A stretch of 64,000 nt of DNA, from contig JALGSV010000005.1 in the NCBI GenBank assembly GCA_029821755.1, positions 62,001 through 126,000 of the forward strand, in the 5' to 3' direction. Below are positions 50,175 to 58,997 of the stretch, piece by piece (the first letter of the stretch is position 1; each line of letters starts with the position of its first letter). A model generated the notes under the pieces. The model did not search any database. It was not told where the DNA came from and worked only from the letters and a program-made list of their open reading frames with translations. This stretch comes from Candidatus Zipacnadum vermilionense. Its GTDB lineage: Bacteria; Armatimonadota; Zipacnadia; Zipacnadales; Zipacnadaceae. The position numbers and the translations under genes are program-made.

Positions 50175-52048
50175 TGAAACGCTATCTTCTGTGTAGCCCG
50201 CGAGCGGTCATCTCTACTCCCCCCTCTCCTGCGAGGAGAGGGGGGCAGGGGGGTGAGGCGGCTCGTATGCTCTGCCTCGCCGTGCTCCTGCTTGTCGGGG
50301 CGACGACCGCCCACGCTGACTACCTCTTCTCCGTCCCCAAGATGGAGATGCGCATCGTACCCCAGCCCGACGCCTCGGTGATTATCTCGTACACCGTGGT
50401 CTTCCAGAACGACCCCGGCGGCGAGCCCATCGCCATCGTGGACATCGGCCTACCCCATGCCGGGTACAGCATCGCCAACATGAAGGCCTCGCTGGAGGGC
50501 AAGCCGCCCACCGACATCCGCAAGTCCACCGAGGTGCCCATCGGCGTCGAGGTCCACCTCTCCAACCCGATCCCGCCGGGGAAGAAGGGCGAGTTCACCT
50601 TCACCTGCACCATGCCCGACCTGGTCTACCAGGATTCCACCAACAAGGACAACGCTTCCCTGCGCATCACCCCGACCTGGTGGGGCGCCGCCTACGTTCG
50701 CGACACCACCGACCTGTGGGTTATCGTGGAACTGCCCCTCAGCGTCACGCCCGAGCAGGTCCTGTACCAGCTCAACCAGCCTTTCAAGAACAAGGGCGTC
50801 GCCAAGTCCAACACCTTCGTCGCCTGGCAGTTCAAGGATACGGCCGTGACGGGCGAGCACATGGTCGGCCTCTCTTTCCCCAAGGGCGACTGGCGCGTGA
50901 TTAGGAGTACCCCCTGGGGCCTGGCCTGGAAGTGGTGGAAGGAGTCCACCGGCGTCCGCATCATCTGGGGCCTCTTCATGCTCGTGCTGGTGGGCATCTT
51001 CTATTTCCGCCTCACCCGCGGCACCGGCTGTCTCCTCTATGTGATTCTGCTGGTTATCCTCTCGATCATCTGGGCTATGTTCCCCGAGCTGGAGGCCCTG
51101 GCGCTACCGGTGCTGGTGACCATCTGGGTCCTGGTCGGCCGTTCCCAGGCTTCCCGTAAGCGGGCTTACCTACCCGCTATTGCCTCTACTCCCGGCGCCG
51201 GCATCAAGCGCGGCCTGACCGTCCCCGAGGCCGCGGTCCTCCTGGAGGTCCCCCTCGGCCGCGTGTTAACCCTGGTGATCTTCGGGATGCTTAAGAAGGG
51301 CTTGCTGGAGCAAGTCCAGGCCGAGCCCCTGGTGGTTAAGCCCGGTTCGGGCTACGAGGGCGACCGCAAGTCCCGCCGTGAGGCCGCCAAGGCCAAGGGC
51401 TCGGTCATCCGCGGCTATGAGCAGGAGTTCATTGAGGCGCTCGCCGCCGCCCCCGGTAAGCCTGTGGAGGAGGTGGCCTTCAAGAAGCCCATGAGGGACC
51501 TCATCAACGGCACCGTCGCCCGCCTGGGTGGTTTCGATCTGGACCAGACCCGCGAGTACTACAAGTCGATCATGTCCAAGGCCTGGGCCGACGCCAAGCA
51601 GATCGGCGACCTGAAGATGCGCACCGACTTCGTGGACGACAACTTGCTCTGGATGATGATGGCCCCGGACTACGGCGATCAGTTCGGCTACTGGCACCAC
51701 CACGGCTACCACTACTCCCCCCGCTGGACCGGCTCTGCCGGGGCCGGTGTTCCTACGCCCGGACCCGTCGCGGTAGGTGGACGTACCTCCCTAAGCGACG
51801 TGGGCGCCTCCTTCGCCGGCTGGGCCGAGAACCTCAGCGGCAAGGTTGCCGGCAGCGTGGACCCGGTGAGCCTGGGCATCGTGGGCAAGCCCGGCCTGGA
51901 CCTCTCCGGCATGGACAAGGTCACCGGCGAGATCCTGGAGTCCATCTCCTCCAGTTCCGGGGGCGGCGGGGGCGGCGGGGGCGGCGGCTGCGCCTGCGCG
52001 TGTGCCGGCTGCGCCTGTGCTTGCGCCTGCGCCGGCGGGGGGAGGTAG
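50174..52048 (+). CDS. Three-helix membrane protein with poly-Gly and Cys-Ala repeat tail
   Basis: Starting at ATG 50174 (which overlaps the preceding TGA) the product is 624 residues. An alternative start at ATG 50267 gives 593 residues and a cleaner signal peptide (MLCLAVLLLVGATTAHA). An extracytoplasmic beta domain is followed by three hydrophobic segments at about 265-330 (LFMLVLVGIFYF, LLYVILLVILSIIWAMF, LPVLVTIWVLVG) and a cytoplasmic helical region. Then come a His-rich stretch (YWHHHGYHY) and a tail of SSSS, ten Gly, and alternating Cys-Ala units with seven Cys, ending GGGR. The topology is DUF2207-like. With an N-out start and three spans the tail would lie in the cytoplasm, where the radical SAM enzyme is. 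Confidence 0.75.
   Translation: MKRYLLCSPRAVISTPPSPARRGGQGGEAARMLCLAVLLLVGATTAHADYLFSVPKMEMRIVPQPDASVIISYTVVFQNDPGGEPIAIVDIGLPHAGYSIANMKASLEGKPPTDIRKSTEVPIGVEVHLSNPIPPGKKGEFTFTCTMPDLVYQDSTNKDNASLRITPTWWGAAYVRDTTDLWVIVELPLSVTPEQVLYQLNQPFKNKGVAKSNTFVAWQFKDTAVTGEHMVGLSFPKGDWRVIRSTPWGLAWKWWKESTGVRIIWGLFMLVLVGIFYFRLTRGTGCLLYVILLVILSIIWAMFPELEALALPVLVTIWVLVGRSQASRKRAYLPAIASTPGAGIKRGLTVPEAAVLLEVPLGRVLTLVIFGMLKKGLLEQVQAEPLVVKPGSGYEGDRKSRREAAKAKGSVIRGYEQEFIEALAAAPGKPVEEVAFKKPMRDLINGTVARLGGFDLDQTREYYKSIMSKAWADAKQIGDLKMRTDFVDDNLLWMMMAPDYGDQFGYWHHHGYHYSPRWTGSAGAGVPTPGPVAVGGRTSLSDVGASFAGWAENLSGKVAGSVDPVSLGIVGKPGLDLSGMDKVTGEILESISSSSGGGGGGGGGGCACACAGCACACACAGGGR
50216..50260. repeat. CCCTCTCC-type inverted repeat inside the N-terminus of the membrane protein gene
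   Basis: CCCCCCTCTCCTGCGAGGAGAGGGGGGCAGGGGGGTGAGG is an inverted repeat of the family seen at 31702 and 37148. It lies in frame between the ATG at 50174 and the hydrophobic core of the signal peptide, encoding PPSPARRGGQGGEA. This suggests it was inserted in the 5' end of the gene. Confidence 0.6.
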
Positions 52049-52086
52049 CCTCACGGGGGGCCGTCCATACCGTGGCGCACGATTCC

Positions 52087-52791
52087 ATGCCCTCAACCCC
52101 GGCCCCTCCCAACCTCCCCGCCTCTGGCCTTGCCGCGGCCCTCTCCTCCTGGCTGGCAGGCCCTCGCGGGCGCGCCCTCCGACGCGCCCGGATCGGTCTC
52201 CGCCACCACGTGCTGGAGGTTGGCTACGGCCACGGCACCGTTACCGGCGAACTCCGCCGACGGGCGGCCGGACCGGTCGTCACCCTCGACCCCCTCCCTG
52301 GCGCTGCCCAGGTTGCCGGCCGAGCCGAGCAGCTTCCCTTTGGTGACTCGTCCTTCGACCTCGTCTTCTTCCAGAACGTCCTGCTCTGGGTCCCTGATCT
52401 CGGCGCCGCCGTGCAGGAAGCCGCTCGCGTGCTGGCCCCCGGCGGCTGCCTGGTGGCCCTGGAGCCGGACTACGGTGGCATGATGGAGCTCCCGCCGTTG
52501 GGGCTCGGCGACCTCTGGCGCCAGGGGCTCACCCGCGCCGGGGCGGACCCCTGTGTCGGCCGCCGCCTCCCCGCCGCCGGCGAGGCCGCTGGCCTGCACG
52601 TCTGGGTGGAACTGGCCCATCTCCCCCAGCCCGCGGACCTCGACGCCCTCCGCCTCTTGGAGGGTCTCCCCTTGAGCGCCGAGGAGCGTGGCCAGGTCGC
52701 TCCGGCCCGCCTCGCTTTGGAGAACAAACAGACCCCCTGGGCAGTCTTTGTGCATGTGCCCTATTTCATCTTGGTAGCCGAGAAGCGGTAA
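52087..52791 (+). CDS. Class I SAM-dependent methyltransferase
   Basis: A 234-residue methyltransferase-11-type protein. Motif I is VLEVGYGHGTVTGEL, the acidic motif is VVTLDPLPG, and LPFGDSSFDLVFFQNVLLWVPD with RVLAPGGCLVALEPDY gives motifs II and III. ATG 52087 lies 38 bases after the membrane protein; no strong ribosome site is seen. Whether it acts on the tail protein or belongs to something else cannot be decided; the target is unknown. Confidence 0.8.
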   Translation: MPSTPAPPNLPASGLAAALSSWLAGPRGRALRRARIGLRHHVLEVGYGHGTVTGELRRRAAGPVVTLDPLPGAAQVAGRAEQLPFGDSSFDLVFFQNVLLWVPDLGAAVQEAARVLAPGGCLVALEPDYGGMMELPPLGLGDLWRQGLTRAGADPCVGRRLPAAGEAAGLHVWVELAHLPQPADLDALRLLEGLPLSAEERGQVAPARLALENKQTPWAVFVHVPYFILVAEKR

Positions 52792-52842
52792 CTGGCAGCA
52801 ACCAGCGAATCACGATCCACCATCTCCCCGAGGAGCCAACCG

Positions 52843-54567
52843 ATGAGCCTCGCCCTCTTCTCCCCGCAACTGGGGATGGAAACCTTCAACCTTGAGCCCT
52901 ATGCCGCGCGCCTGCAGGCGCGCCTCGCTGCCTGGGAAGTGGCTCGCGTCGGTCGCCGAATCTGGCAGAAGGACCCCACCGTATGGGTCCCCGACCCCGA
53001 GCAGGCCGCCCAGACCCGCGAGCTGTCCGACCGCTTGGGCTGGCTGACTTCCCCCGAGGAGATGGCCGCTCAGGTCCCCGCTCTGGCGGAGTTCGCCGGC
53101 CAGGTCGTCGCCGCGGGTTGCCGCGACGTGGTTCTCCTGGGCATGGGCGGCAGCAGCCTCGCCCCGGAGCTGTACAGCGCGACCTTCGGCGCCGCGCCCG
53201 GCCATCCCCGCCTGACGGTATTGGACAGCACCGACCCCGCCGCCGTCGCCGCCATCGCCGCCGCGATTGATCCTGCTCGCACGCTCTTCGTAGTCTCCAG
53301 CAAGTCCGGCGGCACGCTGGAAACTCTGTCCTTCTACGAATTCTTCTGGAACCTGGGCAACGCGGGGGGCAACTTCGTCGCCATTACCGACCCCGGCACC
53401 TCGCTCGAGAGCCTCGCGGCTCGCCAGGGATTCCGCCGCGTATTCCCCGGCCCGCCCGAGGTCGGTGGCCGCTACTCCGCGCTCACTTACTTCGGCCTGG
53501 TTGCCGCCGCCCTCCTCGGCGTCCCCCTGGAGGACCTACTGGCCCGCGCCCAACAGATGGCGCAAGCCTGTGGCCCCCAGGCGGCCGCGGCCGACAATCC
53601 CGGTCTCGCCTTGGGCGCAATTCTTGGGGAGCTGGCCCGAGCGGGACGCGATAAGGTCACCTTCTTCCTCTCCCCCGGCCTGCGCGCCTACGGCCTGTGG
53701 GTGGAGCAACTTATCGCCGAAAGCACCGGCAAGCAGGACACCGGCCTCGTCCCCGTCCCGGAGGATGACCCCGGCCCGCCCGACTCCTACGGCTCCGACC
53801 GCCTCCTGGTTTACCTGCGCCTGCAGGGCGACGACAACGCCGCTCTCGACGCCGCCTGGGAGGCCCTCATACACGCCGACCAGCCCGGGGTACGCGTCAG
53901 CCTCCCAGACCCACTGGACCTAGGCGCTGAGTTCTTCCGCTGGGAGATGGCCACCGCCGCCGCCAGCGCTGTCCTGGGGGTCAACCCCTTCGACCAGCCC
54001 AATGTCGCCGCCGCCAAGCGCAAAGCCGCCGAGTTGGTCCAGCAGTACGAGGCAACCGGAAGTCTCCCCGCCCCCGAACCGCTCCTGACCGAGAGCGACC
54101 TACAGCTCTTCGGCGGCCCCGACAGCCTTGCCGACACCATTCTCGATCAGCTCCGCGACTTCCTCGCCCCGGCCCGTCCGGGGGATTACGTGGCCCTGCA
54201 GGCCTACCTTCCTCCTACCGCCGCCAGCGAGGACCAACTGCGCGTGATGCAGCAGGTCCTGCGCGACAACCTGCGCCTGGCCGTCACCCGTGGTTGGGGC
54301 CCGCGCTTCCTGCACTCCACCGGCCAACTCCACAAGGGCGACGCCGGGAATGGTCTGTTCCTGCAGATCACGCACGACCCCGCCCCGGACCTGCCGGTTC
54401 CCGGCCACCCTTACAGCTTCGGCGTCATCATCGCCGCGCAGGCCCAGGGCGACTTCCAGGCTCTGCAGGAGCGGGGCCGCCGCGTACTGCGCCTGCACCT
54501 CACCGGTCCGGTCGAAGCGGGTCTGGAGAAGATAGCGCACCTGCTCGAGCAAGCCGCCGGACACTGA
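52843..54567 (+). CDS. pgi: Glucose-6-phosphate isomerase
   Basis: A 574-residue phosphoglucose isomerase that interconverts glucose 6-phosphate and fructose 6-phosphate. SIS-fold motifs are visible as DVVLLGMGGSSLAPELYS, then FVVSSKSGGTLETLSFYEFFW and, near the end, GPRFLHSTGQLHKG. The sequence type is that of the PGI half of bifunctional transaldolase/PGI proteins, here without the transaldolase part. GAGGAG precedes ATG 52843. It leads a four-gene run with gnd, zwf and pgl, so carbon can be routed from fructose 6-phosphate into the oxidative pentose-phosphate pathway. Confidence 0.9.
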   Translation: MSLALFSPQLGMETFNLEPYAARLQARLAAWEVARVGRRIWQKDPTVWVPDPEQAAQTRELSDRLGWLTSPEEMAAQVPALAEFAGQVVAAGCRDVVLLGMGGSSLAPELYSATFGAAPGHPRLTVLDSTDPAAVAAIAAAIDPARTLFVVSSKSGGTLETLSFYEFFWNLGNAGGNFVAITDPGTSLESLAARQGFRRVFPGPPEVGGRYSALTYFGLVAAALLGVPLEDLLARAQQMAQACGPQAAAADNPGLALGAILGELARAGRDKVTFFLSPGLRAYGLWVEQLIAESTGKQDTGLVPVPEDDPGPPDSYGSDRLLVYLRLQGDDNAALDAAWEALIHADQPGVRVSLPDPLDLGAEFFRWEMATAAASAVLGVNPFDQPNVAAAKRKAAELVQQYEATGSLPAPEPLLTESDLQLFGGPDSLADTILDQLRDFLAPARPGDYVALQAYLPPTAASEDQLRVMQQVLRDNLRLAVTRGWGPRFLHSTGQLHKGDAGNGLFLQITHDPAPDLPVPGHPYSFGVIIAAQAQGDFQALQERGRRVLRLHLTGPVEAGLEKIAHLLEQAAGH

Positions 54568-54585
54568 CAGGGAGGACACCACCTC

Positions 54586-55563
54586 ATGCAAATCGCCATG
54601 GTCGGCTTAGGCCGCATGGGTCTCAACATGGCCCGCCGCCTGCTGCGCGGTGGTCACCAGGTCGTCGCCCATAATCGCACCTATGCCCGGACCCAGGAGT
54701 TCATGGCTGAGGGCGCCGCCGGCGTTCAGTCCCTGGAGGAGCTGGTCGCTGCCCTCACCCCGCCGCGCACCCTCTGGCTGATGCTCCCGGAGGGCAAGCC
54801 CACCGAGGACAACGTGCAGGCTCTGGGCGATTTGCTCGCGCCGGGCGACCTGCTGGTGGACGGCGGTAACACCTTTTTCCGCGACGACCTCCGCCGCGCC
54901 GGGGCCCTGGCCGAGCAGGGGATCCACTACTGCGACGCCGGCGTCTCTGGGGGCATGTGGGGCCTGGAGGAGGGCTACTGCCTCATGGTGGGTGGCGCCG
55001 AGGAGGACTTCGAGCGCCTGCACCCGGTCCTGGCGACCCTCGCCCCCCCGGAGGGCTTCCTGCACTGCGGCCCAGTGGGCGCCGGCCATTACGTGAAGAT
55101 GGTCCACAACGGTATCGAGTATGGGATGATGGAGGCGTACGGCGAGGGGATGGAGCTCCTGCGGGCCTCCCCCTACGGCGAGACCCTCGACCTGCGCGCC
55201 GTGGCCCACCTGTGGCAGCGCGGCAGCGTGGTCCGTTCCTGGCTGCTGGGATTACTGGAGGATGCCCTGGCCAAAGACCCCGACCTGGACTCGATTTCCG
55301 GCTACGTCGAGGACTCCGGCGAGGGCCGCTGGGCGGTGCAGCAAGCAGTCGAACTGGGCGTCGCGGCCGACGCTCTCGCCCATGCCGTTTTCAAGCGTTT
55401 CCTCTCCCGCGAGACGGACGCCTTCTCCAACCGCGTACTCGCTGCCTTGCGCAACGAGTTCGGCGGCCACGCGGTAGTCCCGGCCGGCGAAGCGGAACGC
55501 TCCGCCCACGCCGGAGCCGGTGAGACTAAACCCGCCACCCCCGCCCCCGGCGCGCGGGGCTAG
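54586..55563 (+). CDS. gnd: 6-phosphogluconate dehydrogenase, decarboxylating
   Basis: A 325-residue enzyme of the short, NAD-type 6-phosphogluconate dehydrogenase group (usual length about 300). The Rossmann motif is MVGLGRMGLNMARRLL; GGNTFFRDDL and GVSGGMWGLEEGYCLMVGG hold the substrate site, with HNGIEYGMMEAYGEG the catalytic Lys/His area (KMVHNGIEYG). It oxidises 6-phosphogluconate to ribulose 5-phosphate and CO2. The last 25 residues are a low-complexity extension rich in Gly, Ala and Pro next to a REP-like element at 55567, and may be added by it. GGGAGG precedes ATG 54586. Confidence 0.9.
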   Translation: MQIAMVGLGRMGLNMARRLLRGGHQVVAHNRTYARTQEFMAEGAAGVQSLEELVAALTPPRTLWLMLPEGKPTEDNVQALGDLLAPGDLLVDGGNTFFRDDLRRAGALAEQGIHYCDAGVSGGMWGLEEGYCLMVGGAEEDFERLHPVLATLAPPEGFLHCGPVGAGHYVKMVHNGIEYGMMEAYGEGMELLRASPYGETLDLRAVAHLWQRGSVVRSWLLGLLEDALAKDPDLDSISGYVEDSGEGRWAVQQAVELGVAADALAHAVFKRFLSRETDAFSNRVLAALRNEFGGHAVVPAGEAERSAHAGAGETKPATPAPGARG

Positions 55564-55566
55564 CCC

Positions 55567-55596
55567 CCCCGTGGCGCGGGCACTCCAACCCGCGCT
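55567..55596. repeat. Partial REP-like palindrome
   Basis: CCCGTGGCGCGGGCACTCCAACCCGCGC is a single degenerate arm of the GCGGGCT/AGCCCGC family. It lies between gnd and zwf. Confidence 0.5.
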
Positions 55597-55626
55597 CCCT
55601 ACACCGGCAGAAGGGACGAAACCGCT

Positions 55627-57141
55627 ATGGCCAACCCAACCCCTCCCCCCCTCCGCGGCGAGTTTTGCGTCGAGACCGTCCCCCAGTCGTGCGGCCTCGT
55701 CATTTTCGGCGCCTCCGGGGACCTGGTGCACCGCAAGTTACTGCCCTCTCTGTTTAGCCTCTGCGAGAAAGGCCTGCTCCAGCGCACCTTCTACGTGCTC
55801 GGCTACGCCCGCACAGAGATGTCCGACGACGACTTCCGCGCCACCGTCCGCGCCGACCTCACCCAGCGTTTCCCTGCGGCCGACCCGGCCCACGTAGACA
55901 GCTTCGTTGCCTGCTGCCACTACCACGTCGGCGGGTACGACCAGCCCGCCGACTTCGCGGCCCTCGCCCGGCGCCTGCAGCAACTGGACGCTCAGTACTC
56001 CCTCTCCGGCCGTCATCTGTTCTATCTGGCCGTCCCGCCCACTCTCTTCGGCGCCATCGCCAACCTGCTCCGCCAAGCCGGTCTGACCGCCGAGACCGGC
56101 GACACCTGGGCTCGCCTGCTGGTGGAGAAGCCCTTCGGTCGTGACCTGGCCAGCGCCATGGCCCTCGACCGCGAACTCCGCCAGGCCCTGGCCGAGTCCC
56201 AGATCTACCGCATTGACCATTACCTCGCCAAGGAGACCGTCCAGAACATCCTGGTCCTGCGTTTCGGCAACGCCGTATTCGAGCCCCTCTGGAACCGTCG
56301 CTTCATTGACCACGTGCAGATAACCGTGGCCGAGTCCCTCGGCGTGGAGGAGCGCGGCGGGTACTTCGACCACGCCGGCCTGCTCCGCGACATGGTCCAG
56401 AACCACCTCTTGCAGCTACTCGCCATGGTCGCCATGGAGCCACCCGTCTCTTTCGAGGCCGACCGCGTCCGCGACGAGCGCGTGCGGCTGCTGCGCGCCG
56501 TACGTCCCCTCCCGCCGGCGGAGGTGGTCCGCGGCCAGTACACCGCCGGCACGATCGCCGGCCACCCGGTCCGCGCCTACCGGGAGGAGGACAAGATCGC
56601 GCCCGACTCCCGCCGCGAAACCTTCGTCGCCGCCCGCCTGTGGGTGGACAACTGGCGCTGGCAGGGGGTGCCCTTCTACCTCCGCGTCGGCAAGCGCCTC
56701 CCGCGCCGGGTCAGCGAGATCGGCATCGTCTTCCGCCCGGTGCCGCATTCCATCTTCGCCCCGCTCAGCCAGGAGGACCTCCACCCCAACGTCCTGCGCC
56801 TGAACGTGCAGCCCGACGAGGGCGTAGCGCTGACCATACAGGCCAAGCACCCCGGCCCCCGCCTGTGCCTAAGCCGCCTGACCATGGACTTCACCTATCA
56901 GGAGGTCTTCGGCCAGGAGCCCCCGGAGGCCTACGAGCGCCTGCTGCTCGACTGCATGTTGGGCGACCAGACCCTCTTCGTCCGCCACGACGACATGGAG
57001 ATAGCCTGGAGCCTGTTCACCCCGATCGTGGAAGCCTGGGAAGCAGAAGGAGAGCCGGAGGAATACGCCGCCGGCACTTGGGGCCCTGCGGGGGCGGACA
57101 AGCTAATCGAGGAGGACGGACGGGAATGGCTCCCGCTGTAG
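55627..57141 (+). CDS. zwf: Glucose-6-phosphate 1-dehydrogenase
   Basis: A 504-residue enzyme that oxidises glucose 6-phosphate to 6-phosphogluconolactone. The nucleotide motif is [30 protein letters not shown] holds the conserved Lys region, and [21 protein letters not shown] is the substrate signature with the catalytic His of IDHYLAKE. Length is typical. AAGGGA precedes ATG 55627. With gnd and pgl it completes the oxidative branch and would supply NADPH or NADH and ribulose 5-phosphate. Confidence 0.95.
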   Translation: MANPTPPPLRGEFCVETVPQSCGLVIFGASGDLVHRKLLPSLFSLCEKGLLQRTFYVLGYARTEMSDDDFRATVRADLTQRFPAADPAHVDSFVACCHYHVGGYDQPADFAALARRLQQLDAQYSLSGRHLFYLAVPPTLFGAIANLLRQAGLTAETGDTWARLLVEKPFGRDLASAMALDRELRQALAESQIYRIDHYLAKETVQNILVLRFGNAVFEPLWNRRFIDHVQITVAESLGVEERGGYFDHAGLLRDMVQNHLLQLLAMVAMEPPVSFEADRVRDERVRLLRAVRPLPPAEVVRGQYTAGTIAGHPVRAYREEDKIAPDSRRETFVAARLWVDNWRWQGVPFYLRVGKRLPRRVSEIGIVFRPVPHSIFAPLSQEDLHPNVLRLNVQPDEGVALTIQAKHPGPRLCLSRLTMDFTYQEVFGQEPPEAYERLLLDCMLGDQTLFVRHDDMEIAWSLFTPIVEAWEAEGEPEEYAAGTWGPAGADKLIEEDGREWLPL

Positions 57142-57173
57142 AGTGCGGCTTGGGGTTGTGTCCAAGGAGGCTC

Positions 57174-57260
57174 TTCCGCGTGGCGCGGGCTTTCTAGCCC
57201 GCGCAGGAAACCGCATGTTCTTCAGAGGGCGGGCTAGAAAGCCCGCCCCACGCGGAGGAA
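57174..57260. repeat. Paired palindromic REP-like element, copy 3
   Basis: Two inverted palindromes (GCGTGGCGCGGGCTTTCTAG and its pair GGGCGGGCTAGAAAGCCCGC) flank a spacer with CCGCATG. The order, size and spacer match 6001-6088 closely. It fills the gap between zwf and pgl. Confidence 0.75.
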
Positions 57261-57308
57261 GAGAGCGACTTCCTGCACACAGATCGCGTGCCGCGCCTGG
57301 CCGCCACT

Positions 57309-58004
57309 ATGAACCTGCAACACTACCCCGACCTCCCCACTCTCTCCCTGGCCGCGGCCGAGGCCGTCGCCGCTGCCTGCCAAAGCGCCACCGCCGCGCG
57401 CGGCTGCTTCCTGTTCGTCCTCTCCGGCGGTAACACGCCTCGCCCCCTCTACCAGGTCCTGGCCTCCCCGCCCTACCGCGATTCCCTCCCCTGGCCTCTC
57501 GTCCACTTTTTCTGGAGCGACGAGCGCTGCGTCCCGCCCGACCACCTCGACAGCAACTACCGCCTCGCCCAGGAAGCGCTGCTCTGTCACTTGCCGCTGA
57601 CCGAGGCCCAAGTCCACCGTCTTCCCGGCGAACTGGACCCCGTTGCCGGTGCGACGGCGGCCGAGCGCGAACTGCGCACCTTCTTTTCCGACCGGGAGCT
57701 ACGCGAGGGTTCCCCAGTTTTCGACCTGATCCTCCTCGGCGTCGGCCCGGACGGCCACACCGCTTCCCTCTACCCCCACCGCCCCGCCCTCCAGGAGCAC
57801 CGCCGCTGGGTAGTCGCCGAGGCCGCCCCCGGTCACCCGCCTCTCGTCCCTCGCCTCACCTACACCCTCCCCGTCCTCAACGCCGCCCGCGAGGTGCTCT
57901 TCCTGGTGGCGGGGGAGAACAAGCGAGAGGTGGTGGAGCATCCCGAGAGCTACCCGGCGGGGAGGGTGCAGGGGGAGCGGGTCAGGTGGATGGTAACGCC
58001 GTAG
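57309..58004 (+). CDS. pgl: 6-phosphogluconolactonase
   Basis: A 231-residue lactonase of the NagB-like fold that opens 6-phosphogluconolactone to 6-phosphogluconate. FVLSGGNTPRPLYQVL is the phosphate-binding loop, HFFWSDERCVPPDHLDSNYRLA the metal-free catalytic region, and LGVGPDGHTASLYPH the conserved His motif. ATG 57309 was chosen; a GTG seven codons upstream is possible, and no clear ribosome site is seen for either. It is the last gene of the pentose-phosphate run. Confidence 0.9.
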   Translation: MNLQHYPDLPTLSLAAAEAVAAACQSATAARGCFLFVLSGGNTPRPLYQVLASPPYRDSLPWPLVHFFWSDERCVPPDHLDSNYRLAQEALLCHLPLTEAQVHRLPGELDPVAGATAAERELRTFFSDRELREGSPVFDLILLGVGPDGHTASLYPHRPALQEHRRWVVAEAAPGHPPLVPRLTYTLPVLNAAREVLFLVAGENKREVVEHPESYPAGRVQGERVRWMVTP

Positions 58005-58025
58005 CCGCCCCAGCCGCTTCGTCCC

Positions 58026-58064
58026 TGCCCCCTTTCCTGCAAGGAGAGGGGCCAGGGGGTAAGG
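58026..58064. repeat. CCCTTTCC-type inverted repeat
   Basis: GCCCCCTTTCCTGCAAGGAGAGGGGCCAGGGGGTAAGG is another copy of the hairpin family at 31702. It lies between the convergent pgl and nitrilase-family genes and could act as a shared transcription end. Confidence 0.5.
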
Positions 58065-58079
58065 CTCCGCCGTTCAGCT

Positions 58080-58997
58080 CTACCCCCGCCACACCCTCTC
58101 CCGCCACATCTCCCAGTCCGGCGTGTGGGCCAGGTCTATCTCCGCCACGCCCAGTTCTTCCTCCGTCACCGACAACTGCACCAGCGGCTCCCCCCAGGGG
58201 CTCCACACGCAACTGGTGCCGTAGGTGTTCTCCCCGCAGGCGTTACAGCACACCACCCACATACAGTTGGTGGTGGCGTAGGCCCCCGACTGCACCAGCC
58301 GGTGACTGTGCCCCAGCACCGAGTCCCCGGTCGCGCAGTTGCACCACACGAGCACCTCCGCCCCCTCCAGCCGCATCTGCCGTACGCTCTCCGGAAACTC
58401 CCCGTCGAAACACACCGACACGCCGATGGTCCCGTAGCGCGTGGCGAAGACCGCGCTGCGCTTCTCGGGCCCCTCTGCGGCAAACAGATCGCCCTCATAC
58501 GGCCCGGCCGACAGCGGGTTCTTCCGCCGCGTCCCCAGCCATCTCCCGTCGGCGTCCACTACCCCCGCCGCGTTGTACAGGTCCTCTCCCTCCCGCTCCG
58601 CAAACCCCAGAACCAGCGCCATCTGCGCTCCCGCCGCTGCTTCCTGCAGCGCCGCCAGATACTGACTTTCGCCCGGCACATCGGCCAGCGCCCGATTAGC
58701 CGCTACCGCCTCCCGCTCCGTTCCCTCCGCCTGCGTGAAGTACCCGGGCAGGCACATCTCCGGAAAGGCCAGCAGTTGCACCCCCTCCCCTGCCGCGGCT
58801 TCGACCGCCTCCAGCATCCGCGCCAGGTTCTCTCCCTTCCCCGTCTCCCCGCCGCAACGGTTGCGCATCTGGTACACCCCCGCCACCATCCCTCGCGCCC
58901 CGGGCTGACTCAGGGACTCCCTGATCCGCTCCTTCACCTTCGCGCTGCGGGCGAACAGCAGGTCTTGCTGCGGAAAAAGCTCTCGCGATACTTTCAC
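58080..58997 (-). CDS. Nitrilase-superfamily carbon-nitrogen hydrolase
   Basis: A 305-residue CN hydrolase. I chose GTG 58997 because AAGGAG lies 8 bases upstream. The catalytic triad is visible: Glu in LAFPEMCLPGYF (about 80), Lys in RRKNPLSAGPYEGD (about 159), and Cys in GVSVCFDGEFPE (about 196). Members hydrolyse amides such as N-carbamoyl compounds or aliphatic amides. The substrate is not recognisable. A stretch of about 360 bases upstream, to 59360, holds no gene I can support. Confidence 0.85.
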   Translation of the reverse strand: MKVSRELFPQQDLLFARSAKVKERIRESLSQPGARGMVAGVYQMRNRCGGETGKGENLARMLEAVEAAAGEGVQLLAFPEMCLPGYFTQAEGTEREAVAANRALADVPGESQYLAALQEAAAGAQMALVLGFAEREGEDLYNAAGVVDADGRWLGTRRKNPLSAGPYEGDLFAAEGPEKRSAVFATRYGTIGVSVCFDGEFPESVRQMRLEGAEVLVWCNCATGDSVLGHSHRLVQSGAYATTNCMWVVCCNACGENTYGTSCVWSPWGEPLVQLSVTEEELGVAEIDLAHTPDWEMWRERVWRG

